Shown: positions 53,745 through 63,923, numbered from the stretch's first letter. The stretch is 64,000 nt of DNA from Pyrinomonadaceae bacterium (GCA_021228405.1 JAJQRF010000002.1:558001-622000); one strand, 5' to 3'. Notes: generated by a model from the letters alone, not told the origin. Translations and numbers: made by a program.

Positions 53745-54050
53745 ATGTCTGATCTCCTATAAAATTTTTATTCATCACATAATTTATTTAATCCTAAAAT
53801 GATCAATTTCTTCTTTTAGCGAAGAAACTTTAAATCATACCAAAAATTTGCTAAAATTCAAAGTTTTCTTGTTAGAAGGAAATCAGAAATTGCTGTTGAA
53901 AGATTTTTTATCACGTTTTTGCACAATAACAAAGCCGAGAGGTGATGATTTGGCAAATAAATGTAAAACTATTAAACCGGACTGTTTCTTGTGTGAAACA
54001 GAGTGTATATCCGTGAAACTTCTGGTATAATTTTTCTTTGGAGATTAGCT
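53745..54050. other. Divergent promoter region, A/T-rich, no gene seen
   Basis: These 306 bases separate the minus-strand YwgA-like gene from the plus-strand gene at 54051. A short open frame at 53848-54030 lacks a ribosome site and family features and is not called. Confidence 0.5.
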
Positions 54051-54650
54051 ATGGATTTCACGGAACAATTAAGAAAACAGTTGAGATTTTTGGAAAATTC
54101 TTGCACAGCATACGATGGTGGAATGAAGGATGAAGCAGTTCGTATTGCTGTTTCTTTACGCACGATTTTTCACGATACGAAAAAATCAACCTCCTTGCTT
54201 AAACATATAAATCGCTATCCAACTATCCTATCGACTTGTGAATGTATTCCACCTAAACAGGAGTATTGGACAAATCTCACCAATTGGCGGCTTTCGGCAG
54301 TTGAAGAATTCGCTGTATATGTTCCAAAATTGGATACGGCGCATTCCAACAATTTTGTACCTTATCGTCAATGGTGGAGTGGCGAAACGGTTTATCTGCT
54401 AGGTAAACTTCGTGTAAGCAGAAAAGACTTGGTACTATCGGCAGCCAACAAAGATGGAGGCGCGCATGTCGATATAAAACACGATAAGGATTACGAAACC
54501 ATACTGAACGGTGTTGGTTGGTCAATGACCATGAGTAATCCCGATGGAACTGAGGCAAAATCTTTATTCAAAAACGGGCACTTAGCTGCATTACGCCAAA
54601 TGGGTTATGAAGTTCTAAACAGCCACAATCTTTTACGATTGGCTGAATAA
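54051..54650 (+). CDS. Unknown protein of the defence-island cargo
   Basis: The start ATG 54051 has TGGAG seven bases upstream; the frame opens at 54003. The 199-aa product begins with a helical segment ('LRKQLRFLENSCTAYDGGMKDEAVRIAVSLRTIFHDTKKSTSLLKHI'), a layout like proteins in which 'HDTxxSxSLL' is conserved, then a mixed region ('YRQWWSGETVYLL') and ends in a helical tail. I do not know a function. It precedes the type III restriction genes by 142 bp and may be an independent accessory or toxin-like gene. Confidence 0.65.
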   Translation: MDFTEQLRKQLRFLENSCTAYDGGMKDEAVRIAVSLRTIFHDTKKSTSLLKHINRYPTILSTCECIPPKQEYWTNLTNWRLSAVEEFAVYVPKLDTAHSNNFVPYRQWWSGETVYLLGKLRVSRKDLVLSAANKDGGAHVDIKHDKDYETILNGVGWSMTMSNPDGTEAKSLFKNGHLAALRQMGYEVLNSHNLLRLAE

Positions 54651-54792
54651 GTGAACCTATTAATACTTAAGCGGTTTGAAAAACGTATTTTGAAAGTGCT
54701 ACATTGTTAATCTTCTCGCCATTAATAAGATATTTTTAAAATTAGTTAAACGGATTTATTACAACATTTAAGTTGAGTTAGAATTTTTTACT

Positions 54793-56670
54793 ATGAGCGA
54801 TGCCAAACTTCAGCTTTCTTGGGAAAATCGTGGCAAATATGCCAAAGAAACGATTACCCCGATTGTTCTGAAATTTTCAAAATCAAAATCAGCTAATGCT
54901 GAAGATAATCCCGGCAATATGGTTATTGAGGGAAATAATTTGGACGTTATGGCTGCGCTTTTAACTGGCGGTTTTTCGTTGCGTGGACAAGTTGATTTAT
55001 GCCTCTGGGATCCCCCGTACAATACTGGAAAAAATGATTTTCGTTACAACGATGATTTCTATCTATCGAAAAAGGAAGTTGAAATTCTTAAAGCTAAAGC
55101 TCCCGTAAAAGAAGATTGGGACGTAGTTTCAATTACCGACCCATCACGCCATACAAAATGGCTGAATTTTATGGAAGTTCGCCTACGGAAAGCTCAAGAA
55201 CTTTTGAAGCCAGGAGGAATTATAGCCGTTTGTATAGGATACGAAGAATTATTTCGTCTGGGCTGTTTGATGGATGAAATTTTCGATGAAGATAATCGAT
55301 TAGGAATCATCAACTGGCAGAAGAAATACTCACCCACCAATGACAGTAATCACCTTTCGCCATCAACAGAATATGTGTTGATTTACGCCAATAATAAAAC
55401 CGAAGCTGAAACCGGACTTCTTGCACGAACGGAGAAAATGAATTCGAAATATTCAAATCCTGATGATGACCCAGAAGGCGAATGGAGAATTAGTGACGCG
55501 ACCGTTAAAACATATAATTGGAAATCCGATTATGGAATTCAATCACCTTTCACCGGTGCAATTCATTATCCAGGAAGAGGCTGTTGGAATTACACGCGAA
55601 GAAGTTTTAAGGAATGGCTTGAAAAATATGGTTCGGAATATATTGAACTGGACGATCCAACGCGCCCGAACAATAACAAAAGCTTAGTTTTGAAAGGTGC
55701 TAAATTTTCAGAGAACGGCATTCTTGAAACCCCATCAAGCGTTCTTGCCGAAGCGGAAAAAAAAGCGCGGAAGGTAGCGAAAGGAGTATTGCCGTTCGTT
55801 CTTTTCGGTGGCGACGGTAAAGGGGTTCCGAGTTGCAAACGGCATTTGAAATACGTCAAACAGGGGCGTGTGCCGATGACTTATTGGGCGGATGAAGATT
55901 ATGAAATACCATTTTATATGGGCAGTCAAAGTTGGGAGCATACCGAAAGCGGGCATAGTCAATCTGGTATTAGCGAACTAAACGCCGTTATTGGAAAAGG
56001 GCATAAATTCGATACGGTAAAACCGCTAAAGTTGATCGAAAAAATCATTCAGATTTGGTGTCCGTTTAATGGTCGCGTGCTCGACGCGTTCGGCGGCTCC
56101 GGAACGGTTGGACATGCGGTCTTAAACTTGAATAACACCATTGAAAACTCCAACCGGAAGTTCATCTTAATCGAACGCGGAAATGGAGAAGACAAATTCT
56201 GCAACAAGCTAACGGCAGAAAGGGTTCGCCGCGTTATCAATGGTAATTGGGCAATTGGCAATCAGAACTCGTTGGATGGCGGATTCGCTTACTATAAATC
56301 GGGAGGCAAAATTACCCGGAAGGCGATTATGGAAGCCGCGCACGAGCAGCTTGCCGATATCATTCTTCAATCAGCGGATGATGTTGGAGACCGCATAGAC
56401 TGTCGGCTTGAAAATCCCACGGGTTACATTGTAGGCAAAACTCGGAAAGGACAGGCGATTGCACTGGTGTGGCGGGATACTCAAATACTAACCGATCCTA
56501 TCTATTATAAAATTCTGCAGGAAGCCAAAGCATTAAATATGAAAACTCCGGTTTTTATTTATGCACGCGCCAATGATGCGCTTGATGACGATGGCTACCA
56601 ATTTTGCCTTATTCCAGATAAAATTTTAGCTGCCCTTAATATTCCTGATACGCCGGAGAGCGAAGAATAA
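54793..56670 (+). CDS. mod: Type III restriction-modification DNA methyltransferase (Mod)
   Basis: The 625-aa enzyme is an N6-adenine methyltransferase of the beta class: the catalytic motif DPPY is at residues 73-76 (DPPYNTGKNDF) and the SAM-binding motif 'DAFGGSGTVGH' is near residue 431. Between them lies the target-recognition region. Mod reads an asymmetric 5-6 bp site and also supplies specificity to the Res subunit encoded immediately downstream. Both genes abut without a gap. Confidence 0.94.
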   Translation: MSDAKLQLSWENRGKYAKETITPIVLKFSKSKSANAEDNPGNMVIEGNNLDVMAALLTGGFSLRGQVDLCLWDPPYNTGKNDFRYNDDFYLSKKEVEILKAKAPVKEDWDVVSITDPSRHTKWLNFMEVRLRKAQELLKPGGIIAVCIGYEELFRLGCLMDEIFDEDNRLGIINWQKKYSPTNDSNHLSPSTEYVLIYANNKTEAETGLLARTEKMNSKYSNPDDDPEGEWRISDATVKTYNWKSDYGIQSPFTGAIHYPGRGCWNYTRRSFKEWLEKYGSEYIELDDPTRPNNNKSLVLKGAKFSENGILETPSSVLAEAEKKARKVAKGVLPFVLFGGDGKGVPSCKRHLKYVKQGRVPMTYWADEDYEIPFYMGSQSWEHTESGHSQSGISELNAVIGKGHKFDTVKPLKLIEKIIQIWCPFNGRVLDAFGGSGTVGHAVLNLNNTIENSNRKFILIERGNGEDKFCNKLTAERVRRVINGNWAIGNQNSLDGGFAYYKSGGKITRKAIMEAAHEQLADIILQSADDVGDRIDCRLENPTGYIVGKTRKGQAIALVWRDTQILTDPIYYKILQEAKALNMKTPVFIYARANDALDDDGYQFCLIPDKILAALNIPDTPESEE

Positions 56671-58896
56671 GTGAACGAAATTGTTTTAAGACCTTTTCAA
56701 ACGAAGGCTGCCGAAGAAACTCTCATAGCAATTGATGGTTTTAACTACGGAGTCGGCATTCTGCCGAACGGAATTCCTTATCCGTCCGTTAGATTAATCA
56801 GCGCGATAACTGGTGCCGGCAAAACGCCAATTCTGGCGAAAATCGCTGGCGATTTGGATAATTCCATAATCCTATGGACTACGCCTGCCTCAGCTGTCAT
56901 TACGCAGACCGTGTATAAGCTGCAAAATCAATATCGGAACATATTGGGCGGAGATGTTAAGGTCTACAGCGTCGATATGATGACGCGGGATCATTGGAAT
57001 ACGGTCTTAAATTCGGAAACCGGAATTTCAATCTTGGTCTGCACGGTTGCCCTGTTCAACATTGAAGATAAAGAAGGTCGAGCAATTCACAATAGCGGTT
57101 ATTGGGAAAGACTCAAAGAAGATAAATTCGGCGGTGAAAGAAAGCGATCACGGCTTTTCATCGTTTATGATGAAGGACATAACCTAACGCGCCAGCAGGC
57201 AAATCTTCTGCTTGAACTTTCTCCGCGAGCAGTAATCATGGCGAGCGGCAGCGATCAAGATGGCGGCGGCTTGGCGGCACTTATGCATACGGGTGGTGCG
57301 CCATGGTCAGAAGTTATTCCTGACCTAACTACTAAAATAGACACACCGCAAGTAGTAAAAGAAGCACTCTTGAAACGTCGAATTGTGCTTGAAGATTGTG
57401 ATCTTGATCGCCGCACGATACTAAAGCGCACCATCGAAAAACGCAATTATTTGGAAGCGTTGATAAGTGACTCGGGTGTAAAAGAAGAGAAGCCAATTGC
57501 CTGTTACATCGTCAACGGCACAAAAGCCGGAATTGATATTTGGGATGATTTAAGAGCATTGGGAGTTCCGGCAACTGAAATCGCCGTTCATTTGAGTGGA
57601 GCAAAGAAGGCTGTTCAAGCCGATGTCGTTCCACGCGTGGGTTTCTTCGATAGTTATACTTCAAAGCTTACGCCAATAGAAATTAAAGAAACGGGCTTCA
57701 CTCATATCATATGGAATAAATCACTGAAGGAAGGATGGGACGAACCATGGGCGTTCGTTGCATACATCGATGGCGTTAATTCCTCAATAAAAGATATTCA
57801 ACAGAAGATCGGTCGCTTTATTCGTAATCCGTTCCGCAATGATTCGAATGAACCGGCAATTCCGGCAGATGAAGAACTGCAGTGCGCTTATTTTTATCTT
57901 CAGCAGGACAACGAACAATTCCGCGTTTTACTAACCGAAGTAAGAAAGGAAATGGCGGCAAAATATCCGGGCGTTATTGAAGTTGTTCGCGGCAAACGCG
58001 AATACCAAGTAATACAGCCACGAGAATCTTTGAATATTCCCAAACTTTCCATCAGGCAAAACCGGAAAAAACTGGAACAGCTTTTGGACGAAATTATTCT
58101 TAAACCGGCAACCGAAGATTGTTCGGCACCTGGAATCATTACAACTGGCGAAGTAAATTTGGAAGAACAATATTCGAGAATTCAAAAGGAAGAGAAGTTT
58201 GGCACCATTGTTCAAACAACGGTTGCGGATGTGGTAAAAGAAGCACTGCGGCAAGGAGATAAACGTTTGGTCGAAAAGGGCTGGATCGATCCAGAACTGT
58301 GGGAAACCGAAAAAATGAAAACAATGCTGGCATATTCTTCACCAGCTTTCTTGCAAATCAAAAAACAAGCGCATGATTATTTGGATAAAGTTCCTTTTTG
58401 TCTTGAAATTGTCGAATCACAAATAGAATGGGAAATCGTTCCAGTAAAAATTGCCCTGCCGAAACCGGATGAAACTGATCCGAAATACGTCGAAATGATT
58501 AGGGCGGATAATGCTTACCACGAAGTTTATAATGGACTGATCGAAGGTGAGCGCGATGTGGCAAACGCTCTTGCGGCGGAATCCGATTGCAAATGGTTCC
58601 GTAATCCGCAAAATACCGGATATGGTATTGGACTAAAGCAGGCAATGAATGGCAGCGTAACCTTTTATCCTGATTTTGTCGCCGTTAAAAATGGTCGCTA
58701 TTATTTTATTGAACCGAAAGGAGCGCATCTCATAACGGATACGCAAATAAACAAACTAATTCAATTGCCGGGCGAAAAATTCGATATTTTTGCTATCGTT
58801 ACGAATAAGGACGGCAGCCGCGACGTATATACGATAACCGGAAAAAGAAATTTTAATTCGATCAACGAAGCTGTCGCTTGGATTCTAAAAAATTGA
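56671..58896 (+). CDS. res: Type III restriction enzyme subunit (Res), helicase-nuclease
   Basis: The 741-aa protein starts at GTG directly after the mod stop. The helicase part has Walker A ITGAGKT (residues 46-52), Walker B DEGH at 167-170 and motif VI 'IQQKIGRFIRN'. The C-terminal nuclease has P667-D668 (YPDF) and E681-x-K683 (FIEPKG), a complete PD...ExK site. Res with Mod cuts DNA when two unmethylated head-to-head sites are present. No motif is disrupted, so the system looks functional. Confidence 0.92.
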   Translation: MNEIVLRPFQTKAAEETLIAIDGFNYGVGILPNGIPYPSVRLISAITGAGKTPILAKIAGDLDNSIILWTTPASAVITQTVYKLQNQYRNILGGDVKVYSVDMMTRDHWNTVLNSETGISILVCTVALFNIEDKEGRAIHNSGYWERLKEDKFGGERKRSRLFIVYDEGHNLTRQQANLLLELSPRAVIMASGSDQDGGGLAALMHTGGAPWSEVIPDLTTKIDTPQVVKEALLKRRIVLEDCDLDRRTILKRTIEKRNYLEALISDSGVKEEKPIACYIVNGTKAGIDIWDDLRALGVPATEIAVHLSGAKKAVQADVVPRVGFFDSYTSKLTPIEIKETGFTHIIWNKSLKEGWDEPWAFVAYIDGVNSSIKDIQQKIGRFIRNPFRNDSNEPAIPADEELQCAYFYLQQDNEQFRVLLTEVRKEMAAKYPGVIEVVRGKREYQVIQPRESLNIPKLSIRQNRKKLEQLLDEIILKPATEDCSAPGIITTGEVNLEEQYSRIQKEEKFGTIVQTTVADVVKEALRQGDKRLVEKGWIDPELWETEKMKTMLAYSSPAFLQIKKQAHDYLDKVPFCLEIVESQIEWEIVPVKIALPKPDETDPKYVEMIRADNAYHEVYNGLIEGERDVANALAAESDCKWFRNPQNTGYGIGLKQAMNGSVTFYPDFVAVKNGRYYFIEPKGAHLITDTQINKLIQLPGEKFDIFAIVTNKDGSRDVYTITGKRNFNSINEAVAWILKN

Positions 58897-58930
58897 ACAG
58901 CATAATTCAATGAATTAAATGATTTTCGTG

Positions 58931-59719
58931 TTATTTTTTATGTTTCTCGATAAATGATTCAATACTTGTGCCTAACCAAAGTGGAGCACGCCACATTGGT
59001 TTAGAAGATCCGGCATGAAATGAATCCCAAGTTCTTTTGTTTTCCGGCTGTCCTTTATTAAAGCCTATTAAATTACTACGACTGCCAATACTCGCCAAGT
59101 AACAATAGCCATACCGTTCAAAGATCTTTAATTTTTCCATGATAGAATCAGCATTTAAGGTTTCAACTTCCTTCTGATCAACAATTAAATCAGAAGTGTA
59201 ACTACTGCTTAATGGGTAATAAATTTGAACTTCGTAGTCCGTGGTTATATCGTCTTCAATATCCTTGTGCTTTCTAAAGATTTTGAAATCAAAATTCATA
59301 ATACAACTTTGAACTTTTTCTTCTTCAGGCTTATTTTTAGTTACGAAAGTCTCAGGAATGCGTGAAGTTTTTATGGAAAGGGTCAGACTTCTGTTTGGAA
59401 TTTTTCGTTTGTCTTCTTGAGCCGAAAACCAATCAGTTAATTTCTCACCAATCACAATATCCCAGCCTGGATCTGCATTTTTGAAGCCGTCATTTCTAAC
59501 CTGATCATATGCCATCGCCGCTATTCCTGCATTTTGTAAGTAATGTAGGACTACGATTCCGCCGATATCACCCATAATCAAATCATCAACTTTTTCGCTG
59601 ATCTGACGATCGTTCATATTATCGCGATCAATTGTGTAATTGACTCGGTTGCATGCCCAAATTATTCCTTCTTTCATCCATTCAGGCATTATGTTAATTC
59701 TTTTTGCTTTAGGTGCCAT
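58931..59719 (-). CDS. Possible PD-(D/E)xK-type endonuclease in the defence cargo
   Basis: The 262-aa protein includes a possible nuclease core: 'GDIGGIVVLHYLQNAGIAAMAYD', then 'ADPGWDIVIGE' and 'RSLTLSIKTSRIP', resembling the E...D...x-x-K layout, with Lys in 'SIKTS' as the catalytic candidate. The C-terminus ('KPMWRAPLWLGTSIESFIEKHKK') is not informative. It is convergent with res (35 bp gap) and may belong to a different defence system or to the DUF262-HEPN block across the divergent promoter region. Family membership is uncertain. Confidence 0.5.
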   Translation of the reverse strand: MAPKAKRINIMPEWMKEGIIWACNRVNYTIDRDNMNDRQISEKVDDLIMGDIGGIVVLHYLQNAGIAAMAYDQVRNDGFKNADPGWDIVIGEKLTDWFSAQEDKRKIPNRSLTLSIKTSRIPETFVTKNKPEEEKVQSCIMNFDFKIFRKHKDIEDDITTDYEVQIYYPLSSSYTSDLIVDQKEVETLNADSIMEKLKIFERYGYCYLASIGSRSNLIGFNKGQPENKRTWDSFHAGSSKPMWRAPLWLGTSIESFIEKHKK

Positions 59720-59934
59720 TTGAAAATTTTATCAAACAACATAAAACAAGCATATTAAAATCAATATTGAAAATTGCTTTCAAGTAAACTTAAGAAGTGA
59801 TTGTGGTAAATAATGACCATTTAATCAGACAAAATAATTTAATATCTTAAAGTTATTTTCGTATCTGATTTGAGTATCAATTGATCAAATTTGAATATAT
59901 AATTTTTAGTTGCTAAAAACTGAAACAATACTTT

Positions 59935-61167
59935 ATGACAGACTTATACAATGAGCTAACTGGTAATTCAAAAAATATGGCAGATCAAAACATAAACGAA
60001 GCGGATGAATCAAATGAGAGCGGAAAATATGAAGGTGACGAAGATCTTCAAGACCAGGATATTAGTTTTACAGAATATGAAATTTCTGCTTCACCTAATG
60101 ATTTTAATGTAAGGACTCTTTTTGATTTTATTGATTCTGGAATAGTTAAAGTCCCAGGCTTCCAAAGAAGCTATGTTTGGGATATTAAAAGAGCTTCCAA
60201 ACTTATCGAATCACTTCTCATTGGAATTCCTGTTCCGCAAATTTTCCTTTATGAACAAGCCAAAAACAATTTTTTGGTGATTGATGGGCAACAACGATAC
60301 TTCACAATCTATTTTTTTAAGAAAAAGCGGTTTCCTATAAAAGAAAAACGTTTTGAATTAAGGAGGATATTTGAAGAATCAAAAGGCTTCCCGGAAAATG
60401 TTTTATCTGATAATAATTATTTCGTAGATTTTAATCTTAAATTATCAGGAAAACTTCCAGACAGACCGAATAAATTTAATAAGTTAAACTATTCAACCTT
60501 GGCTGAAGAGGATAGAACTGCTCTTGATTTAAGAACAATCAGAAACATAATCATAAAGCAAAATACTCCTGATGATGGCGATTCAGTAATTTTCGAAATT
60601 TTTAATAGGCTAAATACAGGCGGAGTAAATTTGAAGCCTCAAGAGATAAGAACAAGCTTATATCACTCTAAGTTCTACGAGATGCTTTATCGCATAAATC
60701 TTAACCAGAATTGGAGAAAATTAACTCCGCAAAATACTCCTGACCTGAACATGAAAGATGTCGAAATTTTGCTTCGTGGTTTTTCTATGCTTATAGATCA
60801 CGAAAATTACAAACCCAGCTTGTCAATATATTTGAATCGATTTTCAACTAAGGCAAAGAAATTTTCCGATGAGCTAATCGAATACTTTGAATCTTTATTT
60901 CTGGAGTTTGTAAATAAAGCAGTGGAAGTCGATTCAAAAATCTTTTTTACAAGAGGGGGTAGATTCAATGTTTCTGTGTACGAGGCAATTTTCGTCGCAT
61001 TATGTGAAGAAGCCTATAAGAATCAGGATTTGAATGTCAAAGCAACCAGCGTACAAAATGTTAATAAGCTAAAGGAAGATCCAGAATTTTTAGAAGCAAC
61101 ACAGGCAAATGCGGCTAGTGCTACGAATGTCAGTTTAAGAATTAAAAAAGCAAAGCAAATTCTCTGA
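59935..61167 (+). CDS. DUF262 (ParB-like/GmrSD-N) protein of a DUF262-HEPN pair
   Basis: The 410-aa protein has the DUF262 signature: 'FIDSGIVKVPGFQRSYVWDIKRASKLIESLLIGIPVPQIFLY' and IDGQQR at residues 116-121, the nucleotide-binding motif shared with the GmrS part of type IV restriction enzymes. The remaining part is helical and lacks the GmrSD C-terminal HNH. It is 1 bp upstream of the HEPN gene, with which it forms a likely anti-phage pair. Confidence 0.85.
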   Translation: MTDLYNELTGNSKNMADQNINEADESNESGKYEGDEDLQDQDISFTEYEISASPNDFNVRTLFDFIDSGIVKVPGFQRSYVWDIKRASKLIESLLIGIPVPQIFLYEQAKNNFLVIDGQQRYFTIYFFKKKRFPIKEKRFELRRIFEESKGFPENVLSDNNYFVDFNLKLSGKLPDRPNKFNKLNYSTLAEEDRTALDLRTIRNIIIKQNTPDDGDSVIFEIFNRLNTGGVNLKPQEIRTSLYHSKFYEMLYRINLNQNWRKLTPQNTPDLNMKDVEILLRGFSMLIDHENYKPSLSIYLNRFSTKAKKFSDELIEYFESLFLEFVNKAVEVDSKIFFTRGGRFNVSVYEAIFVALCEEAYKNQDLNVKATSVQNVNKLKEDPEFLEATQANAASATNVSLRIKKAKQIL

Positions 61168-61168
61168 A

Positions 61169-61738
61169 ATGAATCCTGTTGAACAATTAAAAAGTGAATA
61201 TGAATCAATTGCTGAATATCTCAAATCAAATAATGAAATCTCGTTATTTAGTGATTTGAACAAAAACTTCAGAAAGGTATTGCTTCTTTCGGCTGGAAGT
61301 TACTTTGAACATACCGTTACATCAATTTTATCTGAATTCGTTCGGGCAAAATCAGAAGATGAAAGGATTGTTAATTTTCTCGAGAAACAAGCAATTAGCG
61401 GAAAGTATCATCAATTATTTAGTTGGGGCAGCAAAGATAAGCCCGAAGAGCCAGGAAAAAACGCGAATGTTTTTTTCAAGCTCTTTGGAGACGACTTTAA
61501 AGCCGCAATAGATGGAGAATTAAAAGCGAAAAATGGAGAAACTGCTGCGGAAACGGCAAAGCGTGAAGAAATAAACTTGTCTATTGCGGCTTTCATTGAA
61601 ATAGGACATCTGAGAAATATTCTTGTGCATAGTAATTTTGCGGATTATAACTATGATCAAAAAACAACGGATGAAATATTCGAATTATTTAAAAGAGCCG
61701 AGCCATTTATAGAATACTTACGGGAAAAACTAGCCTGA
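61169..61738 (+). CDS. HEPN-domain protein with RNase-type motif
   Basis: The 189-aa helical protein has 'HLRNILVHSNF' at residues ~147-157, giving R149-x4-H154, the catalytic pattern of HEPN RNases. The N-terminal part ('KNFRKVLLLSAGSYFEHTVTSIL') fits the MAE_28990/MAE_18760-type HEPN family. HEPN RNases commonly act as abortive-infection effectors. The DUF262 partner encoded upstream may act as a sensor or NTPase. No ribosome site is visible apart from the upstream stop, suggesting coupled translation. Confidence 0.82.
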   Translation: MNPVEQLKSEYESIAEYLKSNNEISLFSDLNKNFRKVLLLSAGSYFEHTVTSILSEFVRAKSEDERIVNFLEKQAISGKYHQLFSWGSKDKPEEPGKNANVFFKLFGDDFKAAIDGELKAKNGETAAETAKREEINLSIAAFIEIGHLRNILVHSNFADYNYDQKTTDEIFELFKRAEPFIEYLREKLA

Positions 61739-61939
61739 TAAAAGCTAACCAATATTAGATTATTTCACCTTTAATTTATTACTCATAAATACTATACGCC
61801 ACTCGATTCTTAATGTTTGAATGCAAACTCTTCCTGTAATTTAGATTGTTAAAAACATGAATAATAAATTTAAAGAGAACTAGTCGCGAATTGATGAGTA
61901 TATAAAAGATTTCAGCAATGACTCCTTGAAATTTAAATT

Positions 61940-63703
61940 ATGAAAAGTGCTGTAGAATTATTTTGGAAGGGTATAAATCATAATTCCACTTTTACCGGAA
62001 CCGATACTACTGAGGCTGTAGAATTTCTTAATTCAGCTGCCAAAATATGGCGTAGCTGTGGCAAATACTGTGCGGCGGGTTTTGCCATGTCAAGATGTTC
62101 GATGATTCTTTGGGAGAAGGAAGAAAGATCAATCGAGTATTCTGTTGAGGCTATAAAGGATTATCGGAATTGCATTGAGAATGCTCCTCCAAATATTTTT
62201 GAAGGAATAGTGGCTATCCATTGTTGGATACAGCAGCTTAAACAAGTAATGCCTAATGCTTCTAACAGCGGTGATTTAAATGAAACTGTTGGGAAATTAC
62301 GTACAAAACTTGCACAGTTACTTACAGAACACTTTCAGCAGTCCGCCGATGCTCAATACTATCTCGTAAAAGGATTTTCTGTCAGAACTAATTTCAAGGA
62401 CGATTGGGAAGCTGAATTTAATAACAAAAGCATAAATGACCGTTCTACAACTTGGTCTACTGAATTTTTCAACATAGGATTATCACCAGCCTTTAGTTTG
62501 TTTCTTGAGACCGCAGACTATGAAGCAGCTAATAACATAATTATTCAATTTGAAAATTCTTTTGACAATATAAGTTTAAAGGGCTGGCGTTCAGCGGTTC
62601 AGGGTTTTGCTAATCCGCAAGCTTCCCCGGAAAAGTTTGCTGAGGCTGCTGATATATTTGCTCAAGATACTCATCCAGGCTTTGAAGAAGTTAGAAAAAG
62701 AGGAATGTGGGATTCAACCAATATTGAGTTGTGGGCTAAATACTTCAAAGCACGATCTGAATTGGCTTATGCTATTGAGTTTCCTGAACAAGCGAAAGAA
62801 CATATTATTAATGCAGCAAAATGTTTTGAGAACAAAGGTTTAGGCTGGCTCGATCCAAATGTTTCAAGATTCAAAATATTAGTTCAAACGTTAGCCAGAT
62901 TAGTAGGCAATGAAGAATCAATAAGTTTTGAAGAAGCAAAAGAGCAACTTTTTCATACCTCTATTTTTCTAGGAGAATACGAAAGCGATGCTTTCACATC
63001 AACCTTTTTAGATTTGTCTTTTCAATCACTAAAAGGATTCGAGACAGACCCTGCAACGGAAATTACCACAGGACGGTTAACAAAAGCGTTGGACGCTTTA
63101 TCCAAAATTCCACTTTTAGGTCAAGATGCGATACAAAGTGCAATTCCTTTTATTGGAAAAAATGCCTTAGAGAAAGTTCTTGGCTTAAATCAAACTTGGA
63201 TTCATCGAACTTTAGAAAATATAACTGATGAAAATTCAGTATTACAAAAAATTATACTCCGCTTGTTGCAAGCTTCAATACCTTCATATGCACAAATTCG
63301 GCAAGGTCCGCTTGAGTATGGAAAGGATATCGTTGTTCTTATAGAGGAAGAAGGAAAATTTACTCTGCGAATGTATCAGGTTAAGTGCGGCGACATCAAT
63401 ATGTCGAAGTGGAGAGAAGCACGTAATGAATTAGAAGAAGCTTTTTTGGTTAAGTTGCCCTCTTTACAGATTAATGAACAAGTAGATAAAACCGAAGTAA
63501 TACTTATTTGTAATGGTCATGCCAAACCTAGTGTTGAACCTGTCATGGATGGTTGGTTTAAAGAACAATCAAAGATTTATGGCAGAGTATTTAGGTTTAT
63601 ACATTTAGATGGTTTTGTTTCTTGGATTTTGAAAGATCGTTTAGTAAGTGAATTTAAATCCGCTTTATCTGAATTAAATTTGAAGCCTTTCATAGAAAAC
63701 TAG
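61940..63703 (+). CDS. TPR-like protein with C-terminal Mrr-like PD-(D/E)xK nuclease domain
   Basis: The 587-aa protein has a long helical, TPR-like N-terminal region (residues ~1-420) rich in 'AxxxFxxAAxxWxxxG'-type repeats. The last ~170 residues carry 'IRQGPLEYGKDIVVLIEEEG...LRMYQVKCGDINMSKWREARNELEEAF'. The G-K-D and Q-V-K elements match the D and (E/Q)-x-K positions of Mrr-type nucleases. I predict a restriction-like effector with a sensing helical domain, typical of defence islands. It is monocistronic. The exact family is not known to me. Confidence 0.7.
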   Translation: MKSAVELFWKGINHNSTFTGTDTTEAVEFLNSAAKIWRSCGKYCAAGFAMSRCSMILWEKEERSIEYSVEAIKDYRNCIENAPPNIFEGIVAIHCWIQQLKQVMPNASNSGDLNETVGKLRTKLAQLLTEHFQQSADAQYYLVKGFSVRTNFKDDWEAEFNNKSINDRSTTWSTEFFNIGLSPAFSLFLETADYEAANNIIIQFENSFDNISLKGWRSAVQGFANPQASPEKFAEAADIFAQDTHPGFEEVRKRGMWDSTNIELWAKYFKARSELAYAIEFPEQAKEHIINAAKCFENKGLGWLDPNVSRFKILVQTLARLVGNEESISFEEAKEQLFHTSIFLGEYESDAFTSTFLDLSFQSLKGFETDPATEITTGRLTKALDALSKIPLLGQDAIQSAIPFIGKNALEKVLGLNQTWIHRTLENITDENSVLQKIILRLLQASIPSYAQIRQGPLEYGKDIVVLIEEEGKFTLRMYQVKCGDINMSKWREARNELEEAFLVKLPSLQINEQVDKTEVILICNGHAKPSVEPVMDGWFKEQSKIYGRVFRFIHLDGFVSWILKDRLVSEFKSALSELNLKPFIEN

Positions 63704-63880
63704 GCTTCATTAAATTTAAGATTCCCACATTAAGGTTGAGTATTTGATTATAATATTAGACAATAGAGAAACGAATAACTTACCTATAATTAATACCTAA
63801 AAATCGCCCAGTTTTATTTTCCTACAAATTCAACTCCGTATTTTTCTACGGACATTAGAAATCAACGATTTCAATTTAGG

Positions 63881-63916
63881 AATCGCGCTAATTGCATGCG
63901 CGATTATTTTATTTTT
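63881..63916 (+). terminator. Rho-independent terminator after the nuclease gene
   Basis: AATCGCGC (63881-63888) pairs with GCGCGATT (63898-63905), followed by ATTTTATTTTT. It lies 180 bp after the stop at 63703. Confidence 0.8.
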
Positions 63917-63923
63917 ATTGGTA

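Noticed and set aside
53848-54030. 60-codon plus-strand open frame before the gene at 54051
   Set aside because: No ribosome site and no domain; the composition looks like A/T-rich intergenic DNA.
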